A DNA stretch of 64,000 nt from Hymenobacter mucosus (lineage in GTDB: Bacteria > Bacteroidota > Bacteroidia > Cytophagales > Hymenobacteraceae). The translations under genes were made by a program, and so were the position numbers. The notes beneath the pieces were generated by a model that was not told the origin of the DNA, did not search any database, and was given only the letters and a program-made list of their open reading frames with translations. How positions within the stretch are numbered: the stretch's first letter is position 1; every line of letters starts with the position of its first letter. Shown piece by piece: positions 30,805 through 39,634 of the stretch. The stretch spans positions 1-64,000 of the forward strand of contig NZ_FZNS01000007.1 of NCBI RefSeq assembly GCF_900188255.1. The letters run 5' to 3'.

Positions 30805-33264
30805 ATGACCACAACTACTATAGGATTAGATACCGACCAGGAGCTACTCACCGACCTGATGGGCAAGCTTGGCTACGTACCGGTTGCTGAGGGTGGCTTG
30901 CAACTGCGTGGGTTTCACAACCCTGCTGGCGGCCTGCGTTGGGTGTGGCCCGCTACGCTGCGCCAGCCACTGTTTCTGGAGTTTTATAATGCGGCTTCGC
31001 CCAAAGCCAAGCTATTTAGTGCCTTCGTCCGAAGTGCCTATGCCGTGGGCATTGCCGATGCGTTATTCCCGCTCCTGCCGTACCGCTTTGCCAGCACGCA
31101 GGCGCAACCTTGGCCTACCCCTGACTTTGCCTTGTTCACGGGTACGCCGGGCCCCTACCGCAAAGCCGTTTGCTGCTACGCTGACGCTGCCGGGCAGCAG
31201 GTGTTTGCCAAGCTTCCGCTTACGCTAAAAGCAGCTCACAAGGTGCAGGCCGAAACGAAGGTCTTACGGGCGTTGTCGCGCCGCCCAAGCACCTCTTTTC
31301 AAGTGCCAGAGGTTGTGAAGGCCGGGCCAGATTTTCTGCTCCAAACCAGCGTCAAGTCTACGCACGCAGTACGGGCCAGCGCACCTATCTATCAGCACTT
31401 TGCTTACCTGCAAGAGCAACTGCGCGAAACCATGGTGCACCGCAACCTGGCCGACACTGATTTCTGGCAAACAGTGCAGCAGCAGGTAACCGCTTTGCAG
31501 GCCCTACCCGAAACCCGCATTCCGTATGGCCTGCGCGCCAAGCTTCAGCACCTGCTGCGCCAGATCAATCCTCAACAAGTGGTGCCGCTGGCTTTTGCCC
31601 ACGGAGACTTTACGCCCTGGAATTGCTGGGTAGAGCCGGAGAAGCTGGCTTTATATGACTTAGAGTTTGCTTTGCCCGAAGCGCCACTGCTCTACGATTT
31701 GTTTCACTTTCATGTGCAGCAAGGGCTACTAGTGCGCCGAGCCACAGGAACAGATATTCGACAGCAGCTTTGGGACCAGGCTTGGGAACAGTTTCCGGCC
31801 TTCACGGAATCTCAGCTGCAACTGGCGCTGCGTCTGTATCTGCTGCATCAGATTTCCAGCTTTGCCCTCGTATACCACGAGCAGGAGCAGTGGCACACCC
31901 AAATACAGTGGCTGCTGGCTGGTTGGAACGAGCTTCTGACCCTGGAGCTAGCCTCTCACCTAGAACACCGCCAGCTGTGTCTCTACGACCTCTTGGATGG
32001 ACTTGCGCCCCAGGGCGGGGTAGTGCTGAAGCCGCGCGCCGAAAATGCTTACTACCCTTCGCCCACCTCCGATGTAGACTTGCTGCTTACTAAGGAGCGC
32101 GGCACCGAGGTAGCGGCTTTCTTACAGCGTTTTCCCGTGGTTCGCTCGGCGGCCGTGCGGCGGCAGGCGCACATGGTATCCGTCGACTGCTTTTTTCAGG
32201 ATGGGTCATTTCTCTCCGTGGATGTGCTGCACCAACTCCTGCGTAAAGCAGTGCGCATCGGCAACAGCGCGGAAGTCTTGGCTCATGCTCAAGCCGCCAC
32301 GGCAGCCGTGCCTGTGCCCGCTCCCCACCACGATTTCGAATACACGTGGCTGTTTTACTGGCTGAACCAAAGCCACGTGCCCACTACGCACCTGCGGCAC
32401 TTCCAGCAGCGCCCCGCCCCGGAGCAGCAGCAGTTGCTAACCTACTTCGGCAACAAATACGGCCTGCACTTCGATAGCCTGACCAGCGCGGCCCACTATG
32501 AGCCCAGCTTAGGCAAGCAGCTGCGCCAGCAGGTAGCCCGCCAACCCGGCAACCAGGCGGTGAGCCGGTGGTGGCGGACCTGCCAGTACGGCTTGAGCAC
32601 CATTGCCTCCTTTTTTCGCCCGCAAGGGTTTGTCATCACGTTTAGTGGGGTAGATGGGGCCGGTAAGTCTACGGTAATTGCGCATGTGAAGGAGCGCCTG
32701 GAAAAGAAGTGGCGCAAGCGTGTAGTTGTGATTCGGCACCGCCCCTCGGTACTACCTATCCTGAGCGCCTGGAAATATGGCCGCCAGGAAGCCGAAAAGC
32801 GCTCGGCGCACACGCTGCCACGCCAGGGCAACAACCAGAAGGTGAGTTCTTCGCTGGCCCGCTTCAGCTATTACTACCTCGATTACGTGCTGGGACAAGC
32901 CGTGGTGTGGCTGAAGTACACGCGCCGCGGCCACGTGGTGCTCTACGACCGGTACTACTTCGACTTTATCAACGACAGCCGCCGCAGCAACATCTGCCTG
33001 CCTGAGCGCTTCACTAAGGCGCTGTACACCTTCGTCAACAAGCCCCGCTTGAACTTCTTCCTGTACGCCGCCCCCGAGGAAATTCTGCGGCGCAAGCAGG
33101 AGCTGTCGGCCGATACCATTGTGCAGCTCACCCAAAAGTACCAAGCCCTGTTTGGGCAACTCTCGGGCCGCTACCACCAGTCGCAGTACGTGCCTATTGA
33201 AAACCACAACCTCGACGCTACGCTCACGCTTATCGGCCGCTACATCCAGCAAGAAATCAAATGA
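30805..33264 (+). CDS. Three-domain protein: APH-like kinase, nucleotidyltransferase-like and thymidylate-kinase-like
   Basis: An 819-residue protein that joins three nucleotide-binding folds. Residues 120-360 form an aminoglycoside-phosphotransferase/choline-kinase-like domain with the catalytic loop HGDFTPWN (266-273) and metal-binding YDLEFA (Asp285). Residues about 385-560 resemble a nucleotidyltransferase, with the SPTSDVDLLLT motif (Asp423, Asp425) and a later Asp (SVDVLHQLL). Residues 610-819 form a thymidylate-kinase-like P-loop domain, FSGVDGAGKST (613-623), with YDRYYFDF as the DRY-type motif. All key residues are present in each. It overlaps the acyltransferase gene by 4 bp, so it belongs to the exopolysaccharide cluster. 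The reaction is unknown; I would guess activation or decoration of a sugar intermediate. Confidence 0.75.
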   Translation: MTTTTIGLDTDQELLTDLMGKLGYVPVAEGGLQLRGFHNPAGGLRWVWPATLRQPLFLEFYNAASPKAKLFSAFVRSAYAVGIADALFPLLPYRFASTQAQPWPTPDFALFTGTPGPYRKAVCCYADAAGQQVFAKLPLTLKAAHKVQAETKVLRALSRRPSTSFQVPEVVKAGPDFLLQTSVKSTHAVRASAPIYQHFAYLQEQLRETMVHRNLADTDFWQTVQQQVTALQALPETRIPYGLRAKLQHLLRQINPQQVVPLAFAHGDFTPWNCWVEPEKLALYDLEFALPEAPLLYDLFHFHVQQGLLVRRATGTDIRQQLWDQAWEQFPAFTESQLQLALRLYLLHQISSFALVYHEQEQWHTQIQWLLAGWNELLTLELASHLEHRQLCLYDLLDGLAPQGGVVLKPRAENAYYPSPTSDVDLLLTKERGTEVAAFLQRFPVVRSAAVRRQAHMVSVDCFFQDGSFLSVDVLHQLLRKAVRIGNSAEVLAHAQAATAAVPVPAPHHDFEYTWLFYWLNQSHVPTTHLRHFQQRPAPEQQQLLTYFGNKYGLHFDSLTSAAHYEPSLGKQLRQQVARQPGNQAVSRWWRTCQYGLSTIASFFRPQGFVITFSGVDGAGKSTVIAHVKERLEKKWRKRVVVIRHRPSVLPILSAWKYGRQEAEKRSAHTLPRQGNNQKVSSSLARFSYYYLDYVLGQAVVWLKYTRRGHVVLYDRYYFDFINDSRRSNICLPERFTKALYTFVNKPRLNFFLYAAPEEILRRKQELSADTIVQLTQKYQALFGQLSGRYHQSQYVPIENHNLDATLTLIGRYIQQEIK

Positions 33265-33989
33265 AAACACCGCTACAAAATTGGGTGCGGCGTCGCAACC
33301 CGCACTTCGTCATTCACCCCGCCGTGCCCACTACCTGGCTGCTCGCCTTTGCAGTCCGCACCGCCGGCGCCCTCATGCGGGGCAGCCTGTTGTGGCTGCG
33401 GGGCCGCAACCCCCAGGGCGCCATGCTGGGCCACAACGTACAGTTTAACTACTTGAGCCGCATCCGCTTTGGCCGCTGGCTGAAAGCCGGTGACCATGTT
33501 CGGTTCAGCGGCCTCTCTACCGGGGGGCTAACGCTGGGCCACAACGTAAGCATTGGCGCCTACAGCCAGGTTGTGGTGTCTACCTCCCTGCAGGAGCCAG
33601 GCGAGCACATTTACATCGGCAATCAGGTAGGCATAGGAGAGTTTGCCTATTTGGGTGGGGGCGGCGGGCTTCGCATTGAGGCCAACTGCATTATTGGGCA
33701 GTACTTCAGCTGCCATCCCGAAAATCATTGCCACGCGGACGTTGACGCGCTGATTCGTTTGCAGGGCGTCACGCGGCGGGGCATTCATATTGGGCCCAAC
33801 TGCTGGATTGGTAGCAAAGTAACGGTTCTTGATGGGGTGCACATAGGCGAAGGCTGCGTAGTAGCGGCCGGCGCCGTTGTTACGCGCTCAATGCCGGCGC
33901 GTAGCGTGGTTGCGGGCGTTCCGGCCCGGGTGATTTCCGTGCGGGAGACTTCGGGAGTGCCCGCGCCCCACATAGCGGCCGTTGCCTGA
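33261..33989 (+). CDS. Left-handed beta-helix acyltransferase (hexapeptide repeat)
   Basis: A 242-residue protein with hexapeptide repeats from about residue 50 to 225 (GHNVSIGAYSQVVV, IGNQVGIGEFAYLGG, IGPNCWIGSKVTVLDGVHIG, VVAAGAVVTRSMPARSVVAG). The ending VVAGVPARVIS is typical of WbbJ/LacA-like acetyltransferases. The His in SCHPENHCHAD is a possible catalytic residue. It would O-acetylate a sugar of the repeat unit. It overlaps the fusion gene by 4 bp and the next gene by 1 bp. Confidence 0.88.
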   Translation: MKTPLQNWVRRRNPHFVIHPAVPTTWLLAFAVRTAGALMRGSLLWLRGRNPQGAMLGHNVQFNYLSRIRFGRWLKAGDHVRFSGLSTGGLTLGHNVSIGAYSQVVVSTSLQEPGEHIYIGNQVGIGEFAYLGGGGGLRIEANCIIGQYFSCHPENHCHADVDALIRLQGVTRRGIHIGPNCWIGSKVTVLDGVHIGEGCVVAAGAVVTRSMPARSVVAGVPARVISVRETSGVPAPHIAAVA

Positions 33990-35224
33990 TGAAAACTGTG
34001 CTCATCACGGCCTACGCCGTCAATCCCTACAAGGGCTCTGAAGATGGCATGGGGTGGAGCTTTATTCTGCAGGCGGCCCGCTCGCACCGGGTGGTGGCCG
34101 TCACGCGTGAAAACAATCAGCCTCCCATCGACAAGTTTCTTGCCGAGCACCCCGAACTGGCGCCGCTAGCTTCCTCCATCACCTTTCTCTACTTTGATTT
34201 GCCGGCCTGGACGCGTTGGTGGAAAAAGGGCCCGCTGCTGTCGGTGCTGTACTTCTACTTGTGGCAGCTGGGGCTGGGAGTGTGGCTGTGGTACCGCCGC
34301 CCACTGGTTGATTTGGTGCACAACCTCAACTTCCACAACGACTGGACACCTTCCTTTCTATGGTTACTGGGTCGGCCGCTGGTGTGGGGGCCCATTGGGC
34401 ATCACCCGCCCATTCCGGCTAGTCACTTACGTCAGCACGGGGCCCTGGCCTACGGCAAAGACCGGCTCCTGGGCCTCATGAAGCATGCCTTCTGGCAGTT
34501 CGACCCCTTTCTGGGCATCACGCAACGGTCGGCCCGCCGGGTGCTTTGCATGAACTCTACGGTAGCGCCCCGGCTGCGCCTTAAGGCCGAACAGTTTGAA
34601 ATTGTGCCCTCCGTGGCGGTGGATTTGCCTTTGGCAACCCCAAGAATGTCGCCCGAGAACTTCACAGTGATGATTGCCGCCCGAATGGTCCCCCTCAAAG
34701 GGTTTGATATGGTCATTGAGGCCTTCGCCGAGTTTTACCACGGTCTGAGTCCCGCCGACCTTCCGAAAGCACGCCTGTTACTTATTGGGAGCGGCCCTGA
34801 GGAAAAGCGCCTGCACGCATTACTTGCGCAGCGGGGCGTAGCGCAGTGCACCCAGCATCTGGCTTGGCTCGACCGCGCCGAGCTACTGCAGCTCTACGGG
34901 CAGGCCTCCGTGTTTTTCTTTCCTTCCCACGAAGGCGCTGGGATGGTAGTAGCCGAGGCAATGAGTTATGGCGTGCCGGTGCTGTGCTACCAAAACGAAG
35001 GTCCTGGCGAGCTAGTACCCCCAGCTTCCTGCCTGCAAGTGCCCTACGCCTCCTTCCGGCAAAACATCCACGACTTCGCCGCTCTGCTAACCCAGCTGTT
35101 TGCCAACCCGGCCCTACTCGCCGCCGAAGCCCAGCGTAGTCGTGCCCACGTAGCTGCCCATCATACCTGGGCCCGGCGAGGTCAGCAACTGCAGCGCATC
35201 TATCAGAACGTCCTTGCTCAATGA
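33989..35224 (+). CDS. Glycosyltransferase family 4
   Basis: A 411-residue GT-B protein with ITAYAVNPYKGSEDGMGWSF at the start, the Gly-rich loop of the N-terminal domain, and MIAARMVPLKGFDMVIEAF, LLLIGSGPEEKRL and FFPSHEGAGMVVAEAMSYG in the C-terminal domain. The last contains the E-x7-E motif. It starts with ATG directly at the stop of the acyltransferase gene and overlaps the next glycosyltransferase gene by 4 bp. Its sugar specificity cannot be read from the sequence. Confidence 0.9.
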   Translation: MKTVLITAYAVNPYKGSEDGMGWSFILQAARSHRVVAVTRENNQPPIDKFLAEHPELAPLASSITFLYFDLPAWTRWWKKGPLLSVLYFYLWQLGLGVWLWYRRPLVDLVHNLNFHNDWTPSFLWLLGRPLVWGPIGHHPPIPASHLRQHGALAYGKDRLLGLMKHAFWQFDPFLGITQRSARRVLCMNSTVAPRLRLKAEQFEIVPSVAVDLPLATPRMSPENFTVMIAARMVPLKGFDMVIEAFAEFYHGLSPADLPKARLLLIGSGPEEKRLHALLAQRGVAQCTQHLAWLDRAELLQLYGQASVFFFPSHEGAGMVVAEAMSYGVPVLCYQNEGPGELVPPASCLQVPYASFRQNIHDFAALLTQLFANPALLAAEAQRSRAHVAAHHTWARRGQQLQRIYQNVLAQ

Positions 35225-36360
35225 AAAACGTTATTGCTGTTCATTTACTTAACGACCGTAGCGGTAGCCCGCTGGTGCTGCGCAACGCGCTCGATTTTCT
35301 GCTAAGCGCTGGTTATCGGGTAGATCTGCTCACTGCTACCCCCAACGAGGAGCCCGGCTTCCTCAGCGACTTACCCGGGGTGATAACGCATGCTCTTCCG
35401 TACCGCTGGAGCCCTAACCGGTGGCGCACGTTGATTAATTTCCTGTGGGCCCAGGTGGCGGTATTCATCTCCGTAATGCGGCTAGCAACCCCCAGCACGG
35501 TGGTCTACATCAACTCATTGTTGCCGGGTGGGGCGGCGCTGGCGGCCAAGTGCCGCGGGGCCCGGGTAGTCTACCATCTGCACGAAGTGTCTATTCGGCC
35601 CGCACTGCTTAAGCGCCTGCTGTGCCGCATTGTAAATCTGACGGCCGACCGTGCCCTCTTTGTGTCTCGTTACGTGCAGGAAGCGCTAGGGCTAACGGTC
35701 CGTCATCAAGAGGTAGTCTACAATGCCTTGCCGCTCACATTTCTTACGGAAGCCCATCACGCACCGAGTCCTACTGAGCAGCCATTTGTGGTGCTAATGG
35801 CTTGCTCACTAAAGGACTATAAAGGAGTGCCCGAGTTTTTTCAGTTAGCCCGCACGCTGCCCGATATGCAGTTTGAATTGGTGCTCAACGCCAGCGCCGC
35901 GCAACTGGATGGCTACCGGGCAACCTATTCCATCCCCGCCAACCTTACCCTGTTTCCAACCACCTGCAACATGCACCCCTTCTACCAGCGGGCGGCAGTA
36001 GTCGTCAACCTGTCTCGGCCCGCAGAGTGGGTAGAAACGTTCGGCATGACCATCCTGGAAGCTATGTACTACGGTCGGCCAGTGGTGGTACCCCCGGTAG
36101 GAGGCGTCAGCGAAGTAAACTTGATTGGGCAGACCGGTTTTGCCATTGATGGGCGCGACCTGCCCGCCTTGCAACAGGCACTGCTGCTGTTGCGCAACAA
36201 CCCGCGGGCCTATGCTCGCATGTCGGCGGCCTGTTTGCAGCGCGCCGCCGCTTTTTCTCCTGCTCGCTTCGGCGAACAGATTCGGCGTCATTTCCAGGCT
36301 GAGTTTTCCCACGTGTTCGTGCCTGCCGCGCAGGAAACCGGCAATCCTATCGGCGCTTAA
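35221..36360 (+). CDS. Glycosyltransferase family 4
   Basis: A 379-residue protein whose N-terminal domain opens with VIAVHLLNDRSGSPLVLRNA and whose C-terminal domain has VLMACSLKDYKGVPEFFQLA and VNLSRPAEWVETFGMTILEA, with the nucleotide-sugar binding E-x7-E type motif, followed by YYGRPVVVPPVGGVSE. It is coupled to the previous gene by a 4-bp overlap (ATGA) and separated from the next by 93 bp. Confidence 0.9.
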   Translation: MKNVIAVHLLNDRSGSPLVLRNALDFLLSAGYRVDLLTATPNEEPGFLSDLPGVITHALPYRWSPNRWRTLINFLWAQVAVFISVMRLATPSTVVYINSLLPGGAALAAKCRGARVVYHLHEVSIRPALLKRLLCRIVNLTADRALFVSRYVQEALGLTVRHQEVVYNALPLTFLTEAHHAPSPTEQPFVVLMACSLKDYKGVPEFFQLARTLPDMQFELVLNASAAQLDGYRATYSIPANLTLFPTTCNMHPFYQRAAVVVNLSRPAEWVETFGMTILEAMYYGRPVVVPPVGGVSEVNLIGQTGFAIDGRDLPALQQALLLLRNNPRAYARMSAACLQRAAAFSPARFGEQIRRHFQAEFSHVFVPAAQETGNPIGA

Positions 36361-36453
36361 CGCTCGGCTGCGGCCTAGGCTGCTTCCTTCCGGCCAGTAG
36401 TGTCAGAAGCCGCGCCTCTATTCCCTTTCCCTCTATTCTTCTCTTTACGAACA

Positions 36454-37662
36454 ATGACCAGCAAGAAAGTCGCCATTATTGGTACCGTAGGCCTGCCCGC
36501 CTGCTACGGCGGATTTGAAACCCTAGCGGCCTACCTAGTAAAATACCTGGGCCATAAACACGAGCTAACCGTTTATTGCAGCGGTAAGAAGTACCCGCGG
36601 GAGAAACGGCAAAGCCACTACGAAGGAGCGCAACTAGTATACGTTCCCCTTGATGCCAACGGGATTCAGAGCGTACTCTACGACTGTTTCTGCATCTTGC
36701 ACGCCCTGTTTTTTGCTGATGTGCTGCTCATCCTGGGCGTACCGGGCGGCATTATGCTGCCCTTCGTGAAGCTCCTCACGCGTAAGAAAATTATCGTTTC
36801 CATCGACGGCATTGAGTGGCGCCGTGACAAGTGGAACCGCCTCGCCAAATGGTACCTACGCTACGCTGAAAACCTAGCCGTGAAGTACTCCCACGCCGAT
36901 ATTTCTGATAACGATGCCATTCAGGATTATACTGCCCGTACGTACAGCACCCGGAGCCGCGTAATTGAGTACGGCGGCGACCATACTGTACGCCAGCCTA
37001 TTACCGCTACCTACAAACAGAAGTATGCCTTTCTGAGCAGCCCCTACGCCTTCAAGGTGTGCCGTATCGAGCCAGAAAACAACGTACATCTAATTCTGGA
37101 GGCATTCGCGGAACTGACTGATTATCCCTTCGTGCTCGTTGGTAACTGGAACAATAGCGAGTTTGGCCGTCAGCTGAAAGCTTCTTACGGTGCCTTCCCC
37201 AATCTGCATTTGCTGGACCCCATCTACAACCAGGAAGAACTCGACGTACTGCGTGGCAATTGCTTTATGTACATTCATGGGCATAGCGCCGGTGGCACCA
37301 ACCCGTCCTTAGTCGAAGCCATGTACTTAGGACTACCTATTCTTGCCTACAATGTAGCATTCAACACGGCTACCACCGAACACAAAGCCTTATACTTCGC
37401 TTCCAAAGAGCAGTTAAAAGCGGCTATTGTAACCATCGGCTTCGCTACGTGGAAGAACGTAGGCGTCGAGATGAAGGCCGTGGCAGAGCGACGGTACAAG
37501 TGGGATATCATTGCCCAGAAGTATAACTACCTAATAGAGCGCGTGTCTGCTGCAAAGTACAAAGAGGGCGTGCGGCCGTTGCTGAGTACCCTAAGTCAGC
37601 AATCCTTATTGGAACATCAGCTTGGTCACTACCAATCCTTGACGATGTTTTATGAAGAGTAG
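36454..37662 (+). CDS. DUF1972-type glycosyltransferase (rhamnosyltransferase-like)
   Basis: A 402-residue protein. The start KKVAIIGTVGLPACYGGFET is the hallmark of DUF1972 glycosyltransferases, a group that includes enzymes making the first rhamnose or similar link in exopolysaccharides. The C-terminal domain has CRIEPENNVHLILEAF and GHSAGGTNPSLVEAMYLGLP with the family's acidic motif. I chose the ATG at 36454; a longer reading would start in the intergenic part with a weak codon. It ends the exopolysaccharide cluster and is followed by a 613-bp AT-rich gap. Confidence 0.88.
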   Translation: MTSKKVAIIGTVGLPACYGGFETLAAYLVKYLGHKHELTVYCSGKKYPREKRQSHYEGAQLVYVPLDANGIQSVLYDCFCILHALFFADVLLILGVPGGIMLPFVKLLTRKKIIVSIDGIEWRRDKWNRLAKWYLRYAENLAVKYSHADISDNDAIQDYTARTYSTRSRVIEYGGDHTVRQPITATYKQKYAFLSSPYAFKVCRIEPENNVHLILEAFAELTDYPFVLVGNWNNSEFGRQLKASYGAFPNLHLLDPIYNQEELDVLRGNCFMYIHGHSAGGTNPSLVEAMYLGLPILAYNVAFNTATTEHKALYFASKEQLKAAIVTIGFATWKNVGVEMKAVAERRYKWDIIAQKYNYLIERVSAAKYKEGVRPLLSTLSQQSLLEHQLGHYQSLTMFYEE

Positions 37663-38275
37663 CAAAACGTGATGAAAATCAGCTTTTCCAAAAATGGGAA
37701 TTTATTGGCAGTTTGCTAAAAAACTATTACTACCATAAAGTACAAAACAGAGATTGTGAGGATAATAAATTTATTATATAATTTATATTTTAAATAAGCA
37801 ATGCACAAAACTTAAAGTATTGTACTGCGTAACTATAACCAATACTAGGACTATTCCTGTATTTTAAAAGCCAGTTCATTTTGGGAAATTAGATTCTACA
37901 AAAAAAAATTTCGCTGTATAGTACTATGGAATAGATAATTAAATATCGTTTGATATCGTATAAACACTAAATTTGTGGCTGTATCCTATGTATGTACATT
38001 TTGTAGTGAATAAAGCGGGCTGTTTCCATGAAATACAGCCAGTATTCTAGTGTTAATAATTGGTGATTAATAAAAGTGCAATTTTTTGTCATGTCATTTC
38101 CCGGCTAGCGCATGCTATTTATGTAGTAAAGTGCTATTACTGGACATTGCAACGGATGAGCTATACTATAGTGCAAGTGACTCCATTAGTCCTTTTTAAC
38201 CGACTTTGAAAGAGTAGTATGGGGTGTGATTTTTAGCCCATATGCTTATAGTGTTACGCGTTTTTTCGTTTGCGA
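37663..38275. other. AT-rich intergenic region
   Basis: About 610 bp of distinctly AT-rich sequence between the exopolysaccharide cluster and the sigma-54 regulator gene. No gene or RNA is recognised. I looked for a sigma-54 promoter (TGGCAC-N5-TTGCA): TTGGCAGTTTGC near 37706-37718 has the right halves but its spacing is too short. The best housekeeping-type candidate is TAAATTTG at 37968. Confidence 0.45.
37949..37975 (+). promoter_or_regulatory. Candidate Bacteroidota promoter for the sigma-54 regulator
   Basis: TAAATTTG at 37968-37975 fits TAnnTTTG. A TTTG lies upstream with a spacer of about 15 bp, shorter than the usual 17-23. If used, the leader would be about 290 nt long. Confidence 0.35.
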
Positions 38276-39634
38276 ATGAAATCCGACATAAGTACGAAGT
38301 TCAACATTTGTATTGTTGAAGATGACCCTTGGTATGGCCAACTACTACAGTATCAACTCTCTCTAAATCCAGATTATACAGTCAAACTCTACTCTCTCGG
38401 TAAGGAATTCTTTGAGGCAGTTCAGGAAAAGCCCGATGTTATTACTATCGACTTTTCGCTGCCGGATATCAGTGGCGACAAGCTGCTTAAAAAGATTTTA
38501 CGCCACTTTCCTGGGGTGCCCGTTATCGTTATTAGCGCCCAAAGCAAGATTGCAACGGCCGTTGAACTGTTGAAGCTGGGTGCTACCGACTACTTGGTGA
38601 AGGATGAGTACACCAAAGAGCTTCTGTGGAATGCCATCCAGAAGATTCGCGAAACGTCGGCTCTAAAGCAGCAGGTTCAACACCTGGAAAGGCAGTTGCA
38701 GGATAAGTACAGCTTCAACAAGCTGCTGAAAGGCAACAGCCCAGCCGTACTGCGCACCTTCGACCTGATGGAGCGGGCCGCACAAACGCCCGTCAACGTA
38801 TCCATCAATGGGGAAACGGGCACCGGCAAAGAGCTGGTGGCCAAGGCTATTCATATGAACTCGGAGCGGCAAAAAGGACCTTTTGTTGCGCTGAACATGG
38901 CGGCTATTCCCGGCGAACTAGTAGAAAGCGAGCTGTTTGGTCACGAGAAAGGCGCCTTCACGGGAGCCATCAGCCGCAAGATTGGCAAATTTGAGGAAGC
39001 CAATAACGGCACGTTGTTTCTCGATGAGATTGGCGAGCTGCACCCCAATGTTCAGTCTAAGTTGCTGCGCGTTTTGCAGGAGCGGGAATTGCAGCGCGTA
39101 GGAGGAAGCGAGAAGATCAAGCTGAATGTGCGCCTGGTGACGGCTACGCATAAAAACCTGGCTGAGGAAACCAAGAAAGGCAGCTTTCGGGAAGACCTGT
39201 ACTATCGCATCATTGGCTTGCCAATTGTGCTGCCTCCCCTGCGCGACCGGCAAATGGATATTATCCTGCTGGGCAAGCACTTCCTAGATGAGTTCTGCAA
39301 GGCCTACCAGAAGCCATCCATGAGCATTGCGCCAACTGCCCACGAAAAGCTGATATCGTATGACTACCCCGGAAATGTTCGGGAGCTGAAAACCATCATC
39401 GAACTAGCTGCGGTGCTGAGTAACAGTCGGGAAATTCAGCCGGAGGATATCTTGTTTCCTCCCGCCGCTAAAAACAATGGGCTGCTGGCCGAGGAAAAAA
39501 CTCTACGCGAATATACCTGCACCATCATTCGCCATCACCTAGACAAGTATGAGAACAATGTGCCCTTGGTAGCCAAGAAGCTGGACATTGGGCGGTCTAC
39601 TATTTATAAAATGATCCAAGACGGAGAATTTTAA
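38276..39634 (+). CDS. Sigma-54-dependent response regulator, NtrC family
   Basis: A 452-residue regulator in three parts. The receiver domain (8-125) has VEDDPW, the phosphoacceptor Asp59 in TIDFSLPDISG and Lys in YLVKDE. The AAA+ domain (about 150-385) has Walker A GETGTGKE (179-186), the sigma-54 contact loop GAFTGA (226-231), Walker B FLDEIGE and the arginine finger REDLYYR. The C-terminal Fis-type HTH is VAKKLDIGRSTIYKMIQ. It activates RpoN-dependent promoters when phosphorylated. The hybrid kinase follows with a one-base overlap (TAATG), so it is the likely partner. Gene targets may include the exopolysaccharide cluster just upstream, by position only. Confidence 0.92.
   Translation: MKSDISTKFNICIVEDDPWYGQLLQYQLSLNPDYTVKLYSLGKEFFEAVQEKPDVITIDFSLPDISGDKLLKKILRHFPGVPVIVISAQSKIATAVELLKLGATDYLVKDEYTKELLWNAIQKIRETSALKQQVQHLERQLQDKYSFNKLLKGNSPAVLRTFDLMERAAQTPVNVSINGETGTGKELVAKAIHMNSERQKGPFVALNMAAIPGELVESELFGHEKGAFTGAISRKIGKFEEANNGTLFLDEIGELHPNVQSKLLRVLQERELQRVGGSEKIKLNVRLVTATHKNLAEETKKGSFREDLYYRIIGLPIVLPPLRDRQMDIILLGKHFLDEFCKAYQKPSMSIAPTAHEKLISYDYPGNVRELKTIIELAAVLSNSREIQPEDILFPPAAKNNGLLAEEKTLREYTCTIIRHHLDKYENNVPLVAKKLDIGRSTIYKMIQDGEF

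Noticed and set aside
37706..37718. Possible sigma-54 promoter TTGGCAGTTTGC
   Set aside because: The distance between GG and GC elements is 6 bases where sigma-54 promoters have 10.
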